Assembly: GCF_003048675.2 (NCBI RefSeq)
Contig: NZ_CP060707.1
Location: 744,001 to 808,000 of the forward strand
Origin: Campylobacter concisus
GTDB taxonomy: Bacteria; Campylobacterota; Campylobacteria; Campylobacterales; Campylobacteraceae
Length of the DNA: 64,000 nt
Direction: 5' to 3'
A program made the position numbers and the translations under genes. The notes beneath the pieces are model-generated. The model was not told the origin of the DNA. It made no database searches and saw only the letters and a list, made by a program, of their open reading frames with translations. Positions 43,763 to 52,647 of the stretch are shown piece after piece. Within the stretch, counting starts at the first letter, position 1. Every line of letters starts with the position of its first letter.

Positions 43763-45136
43763 ATGGATAGAAAATCGTGGAGTTCAAGACTTACATACAT
43801 TTTAGCTGTTGCAGGGGCTACGGTCGGCTTTGGCGCGACGTGGCGGTTTCCTTACTTGGTCGGTCAAAACGGCGGCGGGGCCTATGTTCTCGTGTTTTGC
43901 ATAGCGATGATAGTCATTGGTATTCCTATGATTTTGGTTGAAAACGCCATCGGTAGGCGCCTAAAGTGCAACGCCGTTGATGCGTTTGGCGGTACGATAA
44001 ATGGCAAAAAGATCAGCAAAAAGTGGCAGATAGTCGGCTGGATGGGGCTTGTAGGCGCATTTGGCATCATGGCTTATTATATGGTTATCGGCGGCTGGGT
44101 CTTAAACTATATCGCTCAAATTTCATTTGGCCTGCTTGATCTCTCGCACATCGTGAGCTTTGAGCAAACTAGCGCATTTTACGAGCAAAATATCGTTAGC
44201 AACCCGCTTGCCATAAGCTTTGCGACCCTTGTTTTTGTTCTAGTGAATTACGCTATCTTGGTGCAAGGTGCAGTTGGCGGCATCGAGCGTTCGGCAAAAT
44301 ATCTAATGCCATTGCTTTTTATCCTAATGCTAGTAATGATCGCTAAAAATATCACGCTTGATGGCGCGATGAGTGGTGTGAAATTTTATCTAACGCCTGA
44401 TTTTTCAAAGATAAATTTAAAGCTTTTTGTCGAGGTTTTGGGGCAGGTTTTCTTTGCGCTTTCGCTTGGATTTGGCGTGATGATAACGCTCTCAAGTTTT
44501 GTTAAAAAAGACGAAGGGCTGGTTAAAATTTCTATCATCACAGGCATCTTAAACACCGTCATAGCCGTGCTTGCTGGCTTTATGATATTTCCGTCGCTCT
44601 TTAGCTACGGCGTCTCGCCAGATAGCGGTCCTAGCCTAGTTTTCAAGTCGCTTCCGATCGTCTTTTCGCACATGCCGTTTGGCGGATTTTTCGCGGTGGC
44701 GTTTTTCGCGCTTCTTATGATAGCTGCGCTTACGACGTCGTTACCGATATATGAAGTGATCATTACTACGCTGCAAGAGAAATTTAAGATAAAGCGCAAA
44801 AAAGCGATATTTTTAGTGCTTAGCGTCATTTTCGTGCTAGGAAATTTACCATCACTTATGGCTACAAATTTGCTAAGCCATGTGAGTGTTTTTGGTAAAA
44901 ATATCTTTGACGCATACGACGCGATAAGTGCGACCATATTTTTCGTGCTGACCTCGCTTGGATGTGCGATATTTGTCGGCTGGGTGCTAAAAGATGAAGC
45001 GAAAAAGGAAATTTTACAAGGCAGCCAGAAGCACGCAAAGCTCATAGATGTTTGGTTTTTTTATATCAAATTTATCGTGCCTTTTGTCATTTTGGTGCTA
45101 TTTATCAGTAGCTTTTACGACAACTTTTTAAAGTAA
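43763..45136 (+). CDS. Sodium-dependent amino acid transporter (NSS/SNF family)
   Basis: 457 residues, 11-12 membrane helices. VAGATVGFGATWRFPYLVGQ and NGGGAYVLVFCIAMIVIGIP form the helix 1-2 region with sodium and substrate contacts; GWMGLVGAFGIMAYYMVIGG is helix 3. The first helix has GFGATWRFPY rather than the commoner GLGNIWRFPY, so the substrate pocket is altered. This is the bacterial short NSS type (11-helix MhsT-like variants known). Probably imports an amino acid with Na+. First gene of a long plus-strand series. Confidence 0.9.
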   Translation: MDRKSWSSRLTYILAVAGATVGFGATWRFPYLVGQNGGGAYVLVFCIAMIVIGIPMILVENAIGRRLKCNAVDAFGGTINGKKISKKWQIVGWMGLVGAFGIMAYYMVIGGWVLNYIAQISFGLLDLSHIVSFEQTSAFYEQNIVSNPLAISFATLVFVLVNYAILVQGAVGGIERSAKYLMPLLFILMLVMIAKNITLDGAMSGVKFYLTPDFSKINLKLFVEVLGQVFFALSLGFGVMITLSSFVKKDEGLVKISIITGILNTVIAVLAGFMIFPSLFSYGVSPDSGPSLVFKSLPIVFSHMPFGGFFAVAFFALLMIAALTTSLPIYEVIITTLQEKFKIKRKKAIFLVLSVIFVLGNLPSLMATNLLSHVSVFGKNIFDAYDAISATIFFVLTSLGCAIFVGWVLKDEAKKEILQGSQKHAKLIDVWFFYIKFIVPFVILVLFISSFYDNFLK

Positions 45137-45140
45137 AAAT

Positions 45141-46259
45141 ATGCGCGAGCTTGTAAATTTTGATAGCGGTGAGCGTTTGGGGCTTGGCGTAGAGGATAAA
45201 GCTTTAGTGAGCGTGAGCCTAAAAGGCGCTAAAACAAAGCAGAGTAAAAAAGAATTTGCAAGCGAGCAAGAGGCTAAAAAGGCCTGCGTCAAAAAAGAGT
45301 GGGAGAGCCTAAAAAAGGGCTTTATCCTGCAAGATAGCGAGGCAAAAGCAGGAGAAGTGAGCTTGCACGTTTATATCGGCGGTGGATACACTGGTGCGCT
45401 TTCGTTTGCCAGCTTAAGAGATGAAATTTATGTTTATAAAAGTGGCGGTCAAAAAGATGGTGGCAAGCCTAGCGATCTTTTAGTGAAGCTTGATCGAAGT
45501 GGCACTATAAAAGAGCAGACCGCCTTGCCAAAGCCGCTTGCGTGGGATGTTCAGTGTGCAGGCGAAAATTTGCTTTTAGACCTTGATCATGAAATTTACA
45601 TTTTTGAGCCAAAAGAGGTTAAATTTCGTGAAATTTTAGCCGAGCAAAATGTTAAGAAAAGTAGTGAGATAGCGAGCTTTATCTGCGCTTCAAATGATGT
45701 AGCAGTACTCGGCATGTTTGGACAAATTTTTACCTTTTGCGAGGGTAAAATTTCAAAGCTTGGCGAGTATAAATGCAGCACAAAAAACCATGTGCCGATA
45801 CTTTGCGCGGCTCTTAGTGCGGATGCTAGCATGCTTGCACTTTGCACCAAAGAAAATGAGCTGCAAATTTTAAACGCAAAAAATGGCGAAATTTTAAGCG
45901 AGCTAAGAGCAGAATTTGGTGTACTTGATAAAATTTGCTTTTTAGACGAAAACACACTTTTAGTTAGGCGCTACCTTGAAAATAAGCTATTTTGTGTAGA
46001 TATCAAAAGCGCAAAAGTCTCAAAGCAGCCTTGGATAAAGGACGAATACCTAAGAGCGAGCGAATTTTGCCTAGACAGCACAGCTGGCAAGCTTGTGGTG
46101 ATAGATCAAAGCAGAGCCTACGCTATCAATCTAAAAAGTGGCGATGTGATGGTGGAATTTATGCTAGATCACGTTGTGAAAAACTGTGAGGCTAAATTTA
46201 TAGATGTCAAGCTCGCAGTTAGAACGGACTATGGCTGCTTTAGTCTTTATGAAATTTAA
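45141..46259 (+). CDS. Hypothetical beta-propeller-like protein
   Basis: 372 residues, no signal peptide. The N-terminal 100 residues hold Lys/Glu-rich sequence (SKKEFASEQEAKKACVKKEW, then ESLKKG) resembling a WGR-like small domain. The rest has repeated units with WD40-like phrasing (PILCAALSADASMLALCTKE, ENELQILNAKNGEILSELRA, LRASEFCLDSTAGKLVVIDQ) that suggest a seven-blade propeller. Four bases after the NSS transporter and nine before the M48 protease gene. Function unknown; a protein-interaction role is inferred. Confidence 0.7.
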   Translation: MRELVNFDSGERLGLGVEDKALVSVSLKGAKTKQSKKEFASEQEAKKACVKKEWESLKKGFILQDSEAKAGEVSLHVYIGGGYTGALSFASLRDEIYVYKSGGQKDGGKPSDLLVKLDRSGTIKEQTALPKPLAWDVQCAGENLLLDLDHEIYIFEPKEVKFREILAEQNVKKSSEIASFICASNDVAVLGMFGQIFTFCEGKISKLGEYKCSTKNHVPILCAALSADASMLALCTKENELQILNAKNGEILSELRAEFGVLDKICFLDENTLLVRRYLENKLFCVDIKSAKVSKQPWIKDEYLRASEFCLDSTAGKLVVIDQSRAYAINLKSGDVMVEFMLDHVVKNCEAKFIDVKLAVRTDYGCFSLYEI

Positions 46260-46267
46260 GGGAGAAT

Positions 46268-47470
46268 ATGTTTTATACACTTTTATTTATCTATATTTTT
46301 TATGTGATTTTTAAGCTTTCTTTGGCGAATTTACAGATCGGCTTTGTAAGAGCTGAAGCTAAAAAAGAGCCAGTCGTGCTTGAAGCGAGCGAATACAAAA
46401 ACGCCGCTGTTGTCGCCGTGACAAATCTAAAATTTGAAATTTTTAGCCTCATCTATCACGCCGTTATCTTCTTTGCGTGGATAAGCTTTGGGCTAAAAGT
46501 GCTCTCAAACGCTTGCCTAAAAGATGGCACTACGCTTGAAAATATCCTCTTTGTGATGAGCTTTTTGCTGATCTCATCGCTGCTTGATCTACCACTAAAT
46601 ATCTACGAGAGCTTTGTAAAAGATAAAAAGCTTGGCTTTTCAAATATGAGCGCAAAGATATTTTTGATTGATACTATAAAGTCGCTAGCGCTAATGCTCA
46701 TTTTTGGCTCGGCTTTCGTCTGGCTCGTGCTTTTATGTATAAATTTTCTTGGAGAGTTTTGGTGGTTTTGGGCGTTTTTACTAAGTTTTGGTATCGCTTT
46801 AATTATAAATTTAATATATCCAACGCTCATTGCGCCTATCTTTAACAAGATGTCGCCACTTGAAGATGGCGAGCTAAAGGGTAAGATAGAGGGCTTACTT
46901 ACAAAATGTGGCTTTAAAAGTAGCGGCGTTTTTACGATCGACGCTAGCAAGCGCGACAACCGCTTAAATGCCTATTTTGGCGGACTTGGAGCGACAAAGC
47001 GAGTGGTGCTTTTTGATACGCTGATAAAAAAGCTAAGCACCGCGGAGATCGTGGCGGTTTTGGGGCACGAACTTGGGCACTTTAAGCATAAAGATATCCT
47101 AAAAATGATAGCGCTAAGTGCGGTCATGCTATTTTGTCTATTTTTCATCTTTGGAAACGTGGGTGCAAGCGCATACGAGGCGATAGGACTAGGGCAAAAT
47201 GGCGCTAGCATCATCATCTTTTTGGTGCTTTTCTCGCCTATTTTTAGCTTTCTTTTCTCGCCGATCATCTCGCACTTTAGCCGCAAAAATGAATTTGGCG
47301 CAGATAGATTTTCAAAAGAAATTTCAAACAAAACTGACATGATAAACGCCCTAACCAAGCTTGGCAGCGAAAACAAAGCATTTCCAAAGTCGCACTGGCT
47401 TTACTCATTTGTCTATCACTCGCACCCAAGCCTTTTTGAGCGGATAAATGAGCTAGAAAATGAGAGTTGA
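46268..47470 (+). CDS. M48 family membrane metalloprotease (Ste24-like)
   Basis: 400 residues, several membrane helices and the zinc motif in VAVLGHELGHFKHKDILKM, with the third ligand in the block NEFGADRFSKEIS. The N-terminal CAAX-protease-1 domain (about 30-200) identifies the Ste24/HtpX-like branch. It degrades or trims membrane or lipid-linked proteins; bacteria lack prenyl-CAAX substrates, so quality control is the likely role. RBS GGGAG is present; the end overlaps the prmC start by 11 bases. Confidence 0.92.
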   Translation: MFYTLLFIYIFYVIFKLSLANLQIGFVRAEAKKEPVVLEASEYKNAAVVAVTNLKFEIFSLIYHAVIFFAWISFGLKVLSNACLKDGTTLENILFVMSFLLISSLLDLPLNIYESFVKDKKLGFSNMSAKIFLIDTIKSLALMLIFGSAFVWLVLLCINFLGEFWWFWAFLLSFGIALIINLIYPTLIAPIFNKMSPLEDGELKGKIEGLLTKCGFKSSGVFTIDASKRDNRLNAYFGGLGATKRVVLFDTLIKKLSTAEIVAVLGHELGHFKHKDILKMIALSAVMLFCLFFIFGNVGASAYEAIGLGQNGASIIIFLVLFSPIFSFLFSPIISHFSRKNEFGADRFSKEISNKTDMINALTKLGSENKAFPKSHWLYSFVYHSHPSLFERINELENES

Positions 47471-48272
47471 AGAGGCTCTAAAAGAAGCAAATTTAAGGCT
47501 AAAGCCACTTTGTGAGAACCCAAGCAGGGTGGCTAAAATTTTGCTTATGAGCTACCTTGATGTGAGCATCGAGTGGATATTTTTAAACCAAAAGAGGGAA
47601 TTTGATGATGTCGGCTACTTTGCCCTTGTAAAGCGCTTTGAAAACTACGAGCCACTTGAGTACATTACCGGCAAGGCTGGCTTTTATGGACTGGAGTTTG
47701 AGGTAGAAAGTGGCGTTTTGATACCGCGCCCTGAGACTGAAATTTTAGTTGATAAAGTGCTAGAGATAGCAAATGGCTATAAAGCGCCAAAGATCGCTGA
47801 GATCGGCACTGGCAGCGGGGTAATAAGCATCATGCTAGCTCTTAAAACAAACGCTAAAATAGTAGCCACAGATATAAACGAAAAGGCTCTAAAACTAGCT
47901 AAAAAAAATGCGCTTAAATTTAATGTAAGTGATAAAATCGACTTTGTAAAATGCTCATATATCGATGAAATTTCAGGTGATATCGACATCTTGGTCTCAA
48001 ACCCGCCATATATCGCGCGAGACTATAAACTTGATAAATTTGTGATAAACGAGCCGCATGAGGCGCTATTTGGTGGCGAGGTCGGAGATGAAATTTTAAA
48101 AAACATCATCCTTATCGCTAGAAACCGCGGCATAAAAAATATCGCCTGCGAGATGGGCTATGATCAAAGGGCGAGCATGGAGATGGCGTTAAAATTTAAT
48201 GGCTATAAAAGCACATTTTACAAGGACTTGGCGGGCTTTGACAGGGGCTTTTGCGCGAGATTAAAACTATAA
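47460..48272 (+). CDS. prmC: Release factor glutamine methyltransferase PrmC
   Basis: 270 residues. Class I SAM-dependent methyltransferase with the HemK/PrmC-specific active site NPPY in DILVSNPPYIARDYK, SAM-binding loop AEIGTGSGVISIMLAL and an N-terminal helical domain (about 1-80) that recognises release factors. It methylates the Gln of the GGQ motif in RF1 and RF2. PRPETEILVD is the expected segment before the SAM fold. Start ATG overlaps the end of the M48 gene. Confidence 0.95.
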   Translation: MRVEEALKEANLRLKPLCENPSRVAKILLMSYLDVSIEWIFLNQKREFDDVGYFALVKRFENYEPLEYITGKAGFYGLEFEVESGVLIPRPETEILVDKVLEIANGYKAPKIAEIGTGSGVISIMLALKTNAKIVATDINEKALKLAKKNALKFNVSDKIDFVKCSYIDEISGDIDILVSNPPYIARDYKLDKFVINEPHEALFGGEVGDEILKNIILIARNRGIKNIACEMGYDQRASMEMALKFNGYKSTFYKDLAGFDRGFCARLKL

Positions 48273-48282
48273 AGGAGAGAGA

Positions 48283-48762
48283 TTGAGAAGCATCTATTTT
48301 TTACTATTAGCAGCGGTGATCGGCACTGAGCTAACGCTTGGTATTTTGGTCGCGCCAGTCATATTTTTCCCACAAAGCATCATAGGCGAGGGCGTGCTCA
48401 CGCATTTTATGAGCGGACAGATGATGACAAAGATATTTTTAAAATTTAACTACGTTTTGCTATTTGTAAGCGCATTTGTGGCGGTTAGCGAGCTCTTTAA
48501 TCTAAGAAAAAAGCTTGCATTTTCACTAAAATTTAGCACATTTATGCTCTCGTTTTTAAACTTAGCCCTAGCGCTAAGCTTTGTCTTTATCTTTACGCCT
48601 TTTATCGTGCAGGCTCAAAGTCTTGGTGCTGAAGCAACGCAGACAGCGGAGTTTGCCAAGATGCATAGCGCAAGCGAATATGTGATGAAAGTGATGCTTG
48701 TTTTGCAGCTCATTTTGTTTTTTGTGAAATTTAAGATCAGTCAAAATGAACGCCAAGCCTGA
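48283..48762 (+). CDS. DUF4149 membrane protein
   Basis: 159 residues, four membrane helices, with a hydrophilic loop rich in Ser and Ala between helix 3 and 4 (AQSLGAEATQTAEFAKMHSA, then SEYVMK). This fits the DUF4149/TMEM205-like family: LAAVIGTELTLGILVAPVIF at the start and AKMHSASEYVMKVMLVLQLI. Start is TTG at 48283 with AAAGGAGAG six bases upstream. The end overlaps the ThrE gene by 17 bases. Function unknown. Confidence 0.8.
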   Translation: MRSIYFLLLAAVIGTELTLGILVAPVIFFPQSIIGEGVLTHFMSGQMMTKIFLKFNYVLLFVSAFVAVSELFNLRKKLAFSLKFSTFMLSFLNLALALSFVFIFTPFIVQAQSLGAEATQTAEFAKMHSASEYVMKVMLVLQLILFFVKFKISQNERQA

Positions 48763-49528
48763 TATCCAAATCTTAACAAATTTCCTCGCCGAATACACGA
48801 CAGCGATGGTGAGCGCTGGCACATACACAGCGCGTGTAGAAAAGTGCGTCGACCGCATAGCTAAGCACTACGGATACGACGTTAGCGTGACCATTTTTGT
48901 GAAGTATTTTACCATTAGCGTGATGGACTCGCAGGACAACTCCTTGCGCCGAACTTATGTGAGAAAGATCCCTCTAGGGCAGGTTAGTTTTAATAGAATT
49001 TCCGAGCTATCCTCGCTCAGCTGGCAAATTTTAGATGAAGGTTTAAGTTTAGATGAAGCTAAAGAGAGCTTTGATAGCGTGATGAGTGTCAGTGCAAATA
49101 AATTTGCTAGCTCACTTATCTTGATAAGCCTTGCAAATGCGGCATTTTGCAGACTTTTTGGAGGTGATGCTGGCTCGGTTGTTTGCATATTTTTTGCAAC
49201 GCTTGTTGGCTACACTCTTAAATTTGCCCTTGCAAAAATGGGCGTAAATTTAAAAATTCAATACGTCCTGACATCCTTTGTCGTCTCATTTATCGCCTAT
49301 CTTGGCGTATCTTACGGACTTACGCACACAAGCGACGTGGCGATAGGCTCGTCTGTGCTCTTTATGATGCCTGGCGTTTTTCTCATAAATTCAGTCTTTG
49401 ACATACTAAATGATAACACCCTTGTTGGCATCAGCAGGGCCATAAGCACGGGCATCCTCATACTTTGCATGGCTGTTGGCGTCTATATCACGCTAACGCT
49501 TAGCAGCGCGGAGATATTAAATGTTTGA
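48746..49528 (+). CDS. Threonine/serine exporter, ThrE N-terminal half
   Basis: 260 residues. The first 110 residues form a cytoplasmic helical domain (AEYTTAMVSAGTYTARVEKC followed by VDRIAKHYGYD), then five membrane helices. In Corynebacterium ThrE the two halves are fused; here the second half is the next gene, overlapping by eight bases. Together they would export threonine and serine. GDAGSVVCIFFATLVGYTLK and SVLFMMPGVFLINSVFDILN are family segments. Confidence 0.87.
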   Translation: MNAKPDIQILTNFLAEYTTAMVSAGTYTARVEKCVDRIAKHYGYDVSVTIFVKYFTISVMDSQDNSLRRTYVRKIPLGQVSFNRISELSSLSWQILDEGLSLDEAKESFDSVMSVSANKFASSLILISLANAAFCRLFGGDAGSVVCIFFATLVGYTLKFALAKMGVNLKIQYVLTSFVVSFIAYLGVSYGLTHTSDVAIGSSVLFMMPGVFLINSVFDILNDNTLVGISRAISTGILILCMAVGVYITLTLSSAEILNV

Positions 49529-50036
49529 GCTTTTTAGTGAAACGCTTGTAGATGCTGGCTTTGCTGCGGTGGCTGGGCTGGGCTTTGCCTATGCTAGCTC
49601 GCCTCCAAAAAGAACTCTCATCTTTTGTGCTTTGCTCGCTGCATTTGCGCATGCTAGCCGCTTTTGGATCATGCAGATGGGATTTTTTAACATCAGTGTC
49701 GCAACGCTCATCGTCTCTTTTATGAGTGGGATTTTAGGCATGCTCTTTGCCAAACGGCTAAAGGTGCCAGCTGAGATCATCGCATTTCCAGCGCTTTTGC
49801 CGATGGTGCCAGGAGTTTTTGCGTATAAAGGGATATTGGCACTTTTTTCATTTTTAAATGAGACAAGTATCGCTAAGAAAAATGAGTATTTGATCATATT
49901 TTTTGATAATGCTATCACGACTACGACGGTCTCGCTAGCGCTTGGTGTGGGCGTTTCGGTGGTGCTTATTTTATTTTATGATCAGTCGCTTACGATAACT
50001 AGAGGCGCTAAAGGCAAGCCTAGTAAGAGCAAATGA
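49521..50036 (+). CDS. Threonine/serine exporter, ThrE C-terminal half
   Basis: 171 residues, four to five membrane helices, corresponding to the ThrE_2 domain. VPAEIIAFPALLPMVPGVFA is the family segment. Start ATG overlaps the end of the first half. The basic C-terminus (GAKGKPSKSK) follows the positive-inside rule. Together with the previous gene it forms one exporter. Confidence 0.88.
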   Translation: MFELFSETLVDAGFAAVAGLGFAYASSPPKRTLIFCALLAAFAHASRFWIMQMGFFNISVATLIVSFMSGILGMLFAKRLKVPAEIIAFPALLPMVPGVFAYKGILALFSFLNETSIAKKNEYLIIFFDNAITTTTVSLALGVGVSVVLILFYDQSLTITRGAKGKPSKSK

Positions 50037-50056
50037 AAATTTAAAGGAGCTTTGCT

Positions 50057-50446
50057 GTGAAGATAAGAATTTATTACGAAGATACCGATGCAGGCGGCAT
50101 CGTCTATCATACAAACTATATTAAATATTGCGAGCGAGCTAGAAGTGAAGCGTTTTTTGAGGCTGGGCTAAATTTCACAAAAGAGGGCGGATACTTTGTC
50201 GTTTCAGCTCTTGAGGCTAAATTTCTCGCTTCAGCCGTGCTTGGCGACGAGGTTTTTGTAAGAACAAAGCTCATAGAGCTTAAAAAGGCAAGCCTTGTTT
50301 TAGAGCAAGAAATTTATAAATTTGAAGAAAAAGATGCCGAAAAAGTGCTCTTTAAAGCGACTATCACGCTAGCTTTTATGAAAGAGGGCAGGCTAGCAAA
50401 GATAGATGAGAGCATGAAAACTTTTATAAATGGGGTTAAATTTTAG
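50057..50446 (+). CDS. ybgC: YbgC-type acyl-CoA thioesterase
   Basis: 129 residues, single hotdog domain. YYEDTDAGGIVYHTNYIKYC contains the catalytic Asp and the YbgC signature, followed by ERARSEAFFEAGL. It hydrolyses short- or medium-chain acyl-CoA or acyl-ACP and may work near phospholipid synthesis. GTG start at 50057 behind AAAGGAG. In many bacteria ybgC precedes tol-pal; here it ends a plus-strand series and faces a convergent gene. Recalled C. jejuni order (thioesterase, periplasmic protein, UDG) is the same. Confidence 0.93.
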   Translation: MKIRIYYEDTDAGGIVYHTNYIKYCERARSEAFFEAGLNFTKEGGYFVVSALEAKFLASAVLGDEVFVRTKLIELKKASLVLEQEIYKFEEKDAEKVLFKATITLAFMKEGRLAKIDESMKTFINGVKF

Positions 50447-50458
50447 CAAGTAAAACTG

Positions 50459-51739
50459 CTAAATCCCGCTTGTGCTGTTTTGCTCCTGCGAATTTACCTC
50501 ATTAAAGTGATCGCTTTTTGTATCATAAATTTTTACATCATATAAAACTTGCGAGCCCTCAACTCTCTCAGCAAAAATTTTGATGGCACTTTTGTTTATG
50601 AAATTTGTATAGATATACTCCACTCCCAGCGCACTTGAGTAGCCGATCTGTGAGTATCTAAAATCAACTCCAAAAAGATCTCCAAGCCCTAAAAAACTCT
50701 CATCAAGTAAATTTAGCGAATTTGCCACAAAGAGGTTTTGTCTATCTCTTTGCGTGATGGCACTAAAGATATTTGGCAAGAAATTTATCTGCGTGCTTAA
50801 AAGCGCGTAAGGCTTTATCTCAAAGCCTCTCATCTGCGTTGCTACAAGCGAAGCTTTAACTATAGGGATGTTTAAAAAGACGCTTGCATTATCAAATTTA
50901 GACTTTTTGCTTAAAGTGTTGTTTAAATTTATATCTTTGCCAGTGATCGAGCTTTCGTAGTAGTCGCTACTTTGCATGCGTACATATTCATTTAGTTTTT
51001 GTGCTAGCGCGCTGCCATCGTCAAAGGCGACTATTTTTTCGTTGGCAAAAGCCAGCAGGGCTGAAATTTGCGCTTTGTAATCAACTCCGCCAAAGATCAA
51101 ATTTGGCTTTGGAGCTGCCACAAAAGAGCTATGAACGCTAGGGATGTAGATGAGTTCGTTTGGCAAGATGAGAGAATTTACCGTGTTTGCGCCATTTTGA
51201 GTAAGGGCTGCTATAAAGTAGATAAAGCCCTCATTTCTAGCGTTTTGAAGCGCGTTTTGAAGGCTAGGCAAACTTTCGTCGCTGCTATTTATAAATTTCA
51301 CTTCAACATTTGCATCTTGCTTTAAGATGTAGCTCAAAATAGCGTTTGATACGACATTTGCGTATGATTTTATAACCTTTTGAGGGATGATGACTGCTAT
51401 CTTGTCGCTTTGTGCAAGTTTTAAAACCATCTCTCCGCCAAGTGAGGTGTAAAGGTCTAAAAGTGCTTTATCATCTATCTTTGCTGGCTCAAATCTTGCC
51501 ATAAAGCTAGCTAGCATATCGCTCTTAATAAGCTCATTTAAACAAGAGCTATCACAAAATTCTGGCTCTAAATTTATGTAAGTGATCTTTGCTGGTGGTA
51601 TGCTTGAGAGGCTTTGATTTTTAGTGATGTTGCTTTCAAATTTTGCATCAGTGATCTCGTCTTGCATTTCGTTTAAGGCCTCATTTTGCGCTGCAAAAAG
51701 GCTTACAAATATAACTAAAAAAAGAAAAATTCTTTTCAT
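50459..51739 (-). CDS. Periplasmic hypothetical protein
   Basis: 426 residues with a clear signal peptide (KRIFLFLVIFVSLFA, cleavage after FAA or AAQ). The middle (about 110-300) has alternating helices and strands (VIIPQKVIKSYANVVSNAIL, VEVKFINSSDESLPSLQNAL, NLIFGGVDYKAQISALLAFA) like a periplasmic binding-protein or LpoA fold, but no known family is certain. Two cysteines in EFCDSSCL are close enough for a disulfide. ATG overlaps the end of the UDG gene by four bases. Function unknown. Confidence 0.78.
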   Translation of the reverse strand: MKRIFLFLVIFVSLFAAQNEALNEMQDEITDAKFESNITKNQSLSSIPPAKITYINLEPEFCDSSCLNELIKSDMLASFMARFEPAKIDDKALLDLYTSLGGEMVLKLAQSDKIAVIIPQKVIKSYANVVSNAILSYILKQDANVEVKFINSSDESLPSLQNALQNARNEGFIYFIAALTQNGANTVNSLILPNELIYIPSVHSSFVAAPKPNLIFGGVDYKAQISALLAFANEKIVAFDDGSALAQKLNEYVRMQSSDYYESSITGKDINLNNTLSKKSKFDNASVFLNIPIVKASLVATQMRGFEIKPYALLSTQINFLPNIFSAITQRDRQNLFVANSLNLLDESFLGLGDLFGVDFRYSQIGYSSALGVEYIYTNFINKSAIKIFAERVEGSQVLYDVKIYDTKSDHFNEVNSQEQNSTSGI

Positions 51740-52389
51740 ATCACTCCCTTGATTTTTTTCAAATCATCTATAAAATTTTCTTCAAAACTTGGATTTTTGC
51801 TGATCCACTCTGGTGAAAAAGTTGGCATTATAAATCTATCATCATCTTTTAAAATGCTTCCTCTTATACTTGAAAATCCGCCTTTTGAGAGCAAATTTGG
51901 ATAAAGATGCATGAAAGCTTCCTCTCCTAAAGTGATGATAATTTTTGGTTTAATAAGTCTTATCTCTTCTAAAAGATATGGCCTACAAAGCTCAAACGAG
52001 CTCTTTAGTGCTGGATTTTTCGCATCACTATTTGAAATTTCACAGCGCAAAAGCAAGCTTATATAGACATTATCTTTTTCTAAATTTAAGCCTTCTTTTA
52101 TAGCGTTTTGCAAAATTTTGCCACTTGTGCCTTCAAAATAATCATCTTTTTTACAAAGTAATACAAACATTATCTTGCTATTTTTATCACCAAAGCCAGT
52201 AGAAACGCACTTTGAACTGTTTCTCAAAAAGCAAAGAGAGCACTTTTTTATCTCACTATTTAGCTCGTCTATGCTGTTATAATCTTGATATTTACTTAAA
52301 TTAAGAAAATTTTCATCTATAAAATTGTAACCGATCGCTTTTAAAAAAAGTAATTTTTCTAAGAGATCTTTATTTTTATGAAATTTCAT
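51736..52389 (-). CDS. Uracil-DNA glycosylase, iron-sulfur type, divergent
   Basis: 217 residues, type 4/5 UDG-like fold with four cysteines placed as in the 4Fe-4S family (Cys50 and Cys53 in KKCSLC, then Cys116 in RCEIS and Cys135 in FELCRPYL). LIKPKIIITLGEEAFMHLYP is the family segment and MPTFSPEW takes the place of the motif B HPS. The usual GEAPG active-site loop is replaced by VLLCKKDDYFEGTSGKI (about 76-92), with Gly and Pro lost, so activity or specificity may be changed. Role would be base-excision repair of uracil. Confidence 0.8.
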   Translation of the reverse strand: MKFHKNKDLLEKLLFLKAIGYNFIDENFLNLSKYQDYNSIDELNSEIKKCSLCFLRNSSKCVSTGFGDKNSKIMFVLLCKKDDYFEGTSGKILQNAIKEGLNLEKDNVYISLLLRCEISNSDAKNPALKSSFELCRPYLLEEIRLIKPKIIITLGEEAFMHLYPNLLSKGGFSSIRGSILKDDDRFIMPTFSPEWISKNPSFEENFIDDLKKIKGVI

Positions 52390-52473
52390 TTTTGGATTAT
52401 AACTTGATTTACTTAAAGTTTAAATTATAGTTTTTTCGGGCTGATTTATTCAAAGGAATTTAAGTATTGCTTT

Positions 52474-52481
52474 GATAAAAT
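52474..52481 (+). promoter_or_regulatory. Promoter of the rpmH operon
   Basis: TGATAAAATCCC holds TAAAAT at 52476-52481 with TG two bases before. It lies 32 bases before the rpmH ATG; TTAAGGATAG is the ribosome site. Confidence 0.6.
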
Positions 52482-52512
52482 CCCACTTTTTATATTAACT
52501 TTAAGGATAGAA

Positions 52513-52647
52513 ATGAAAAGGACTTATCAACCTCATAAAACCCCTAAAAAACGCACTCATGGCTTTCGTTTAAGAATGAAAACTAAAAATGGCCGCAAGG
52601 TTATCAACGCTAGACGTGCTAAAGGTAGAAAAAGATTGGCTGCTTAG
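52513..52647 (+). CDS. rpmH: Ribosomal protein bL34
   Basis: 44 residues, the universal length. Translation begins [20 protein letters not shown] and ends [16 protein letters not shown], the full bL34 pattern. Too short for most ORF lists. It opens the cluster rpmH-rnpA-yidD-yidC-jag-mnmE, and rnpA overlaps its end. No dnaA lies next to it, as expected in Epsilonproteobacteria. Confidence 0.98.
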   Translation: MKRTYQPHKTPKKRTHGFRLRMKTKNGRKVINARRAKGRKRLAA

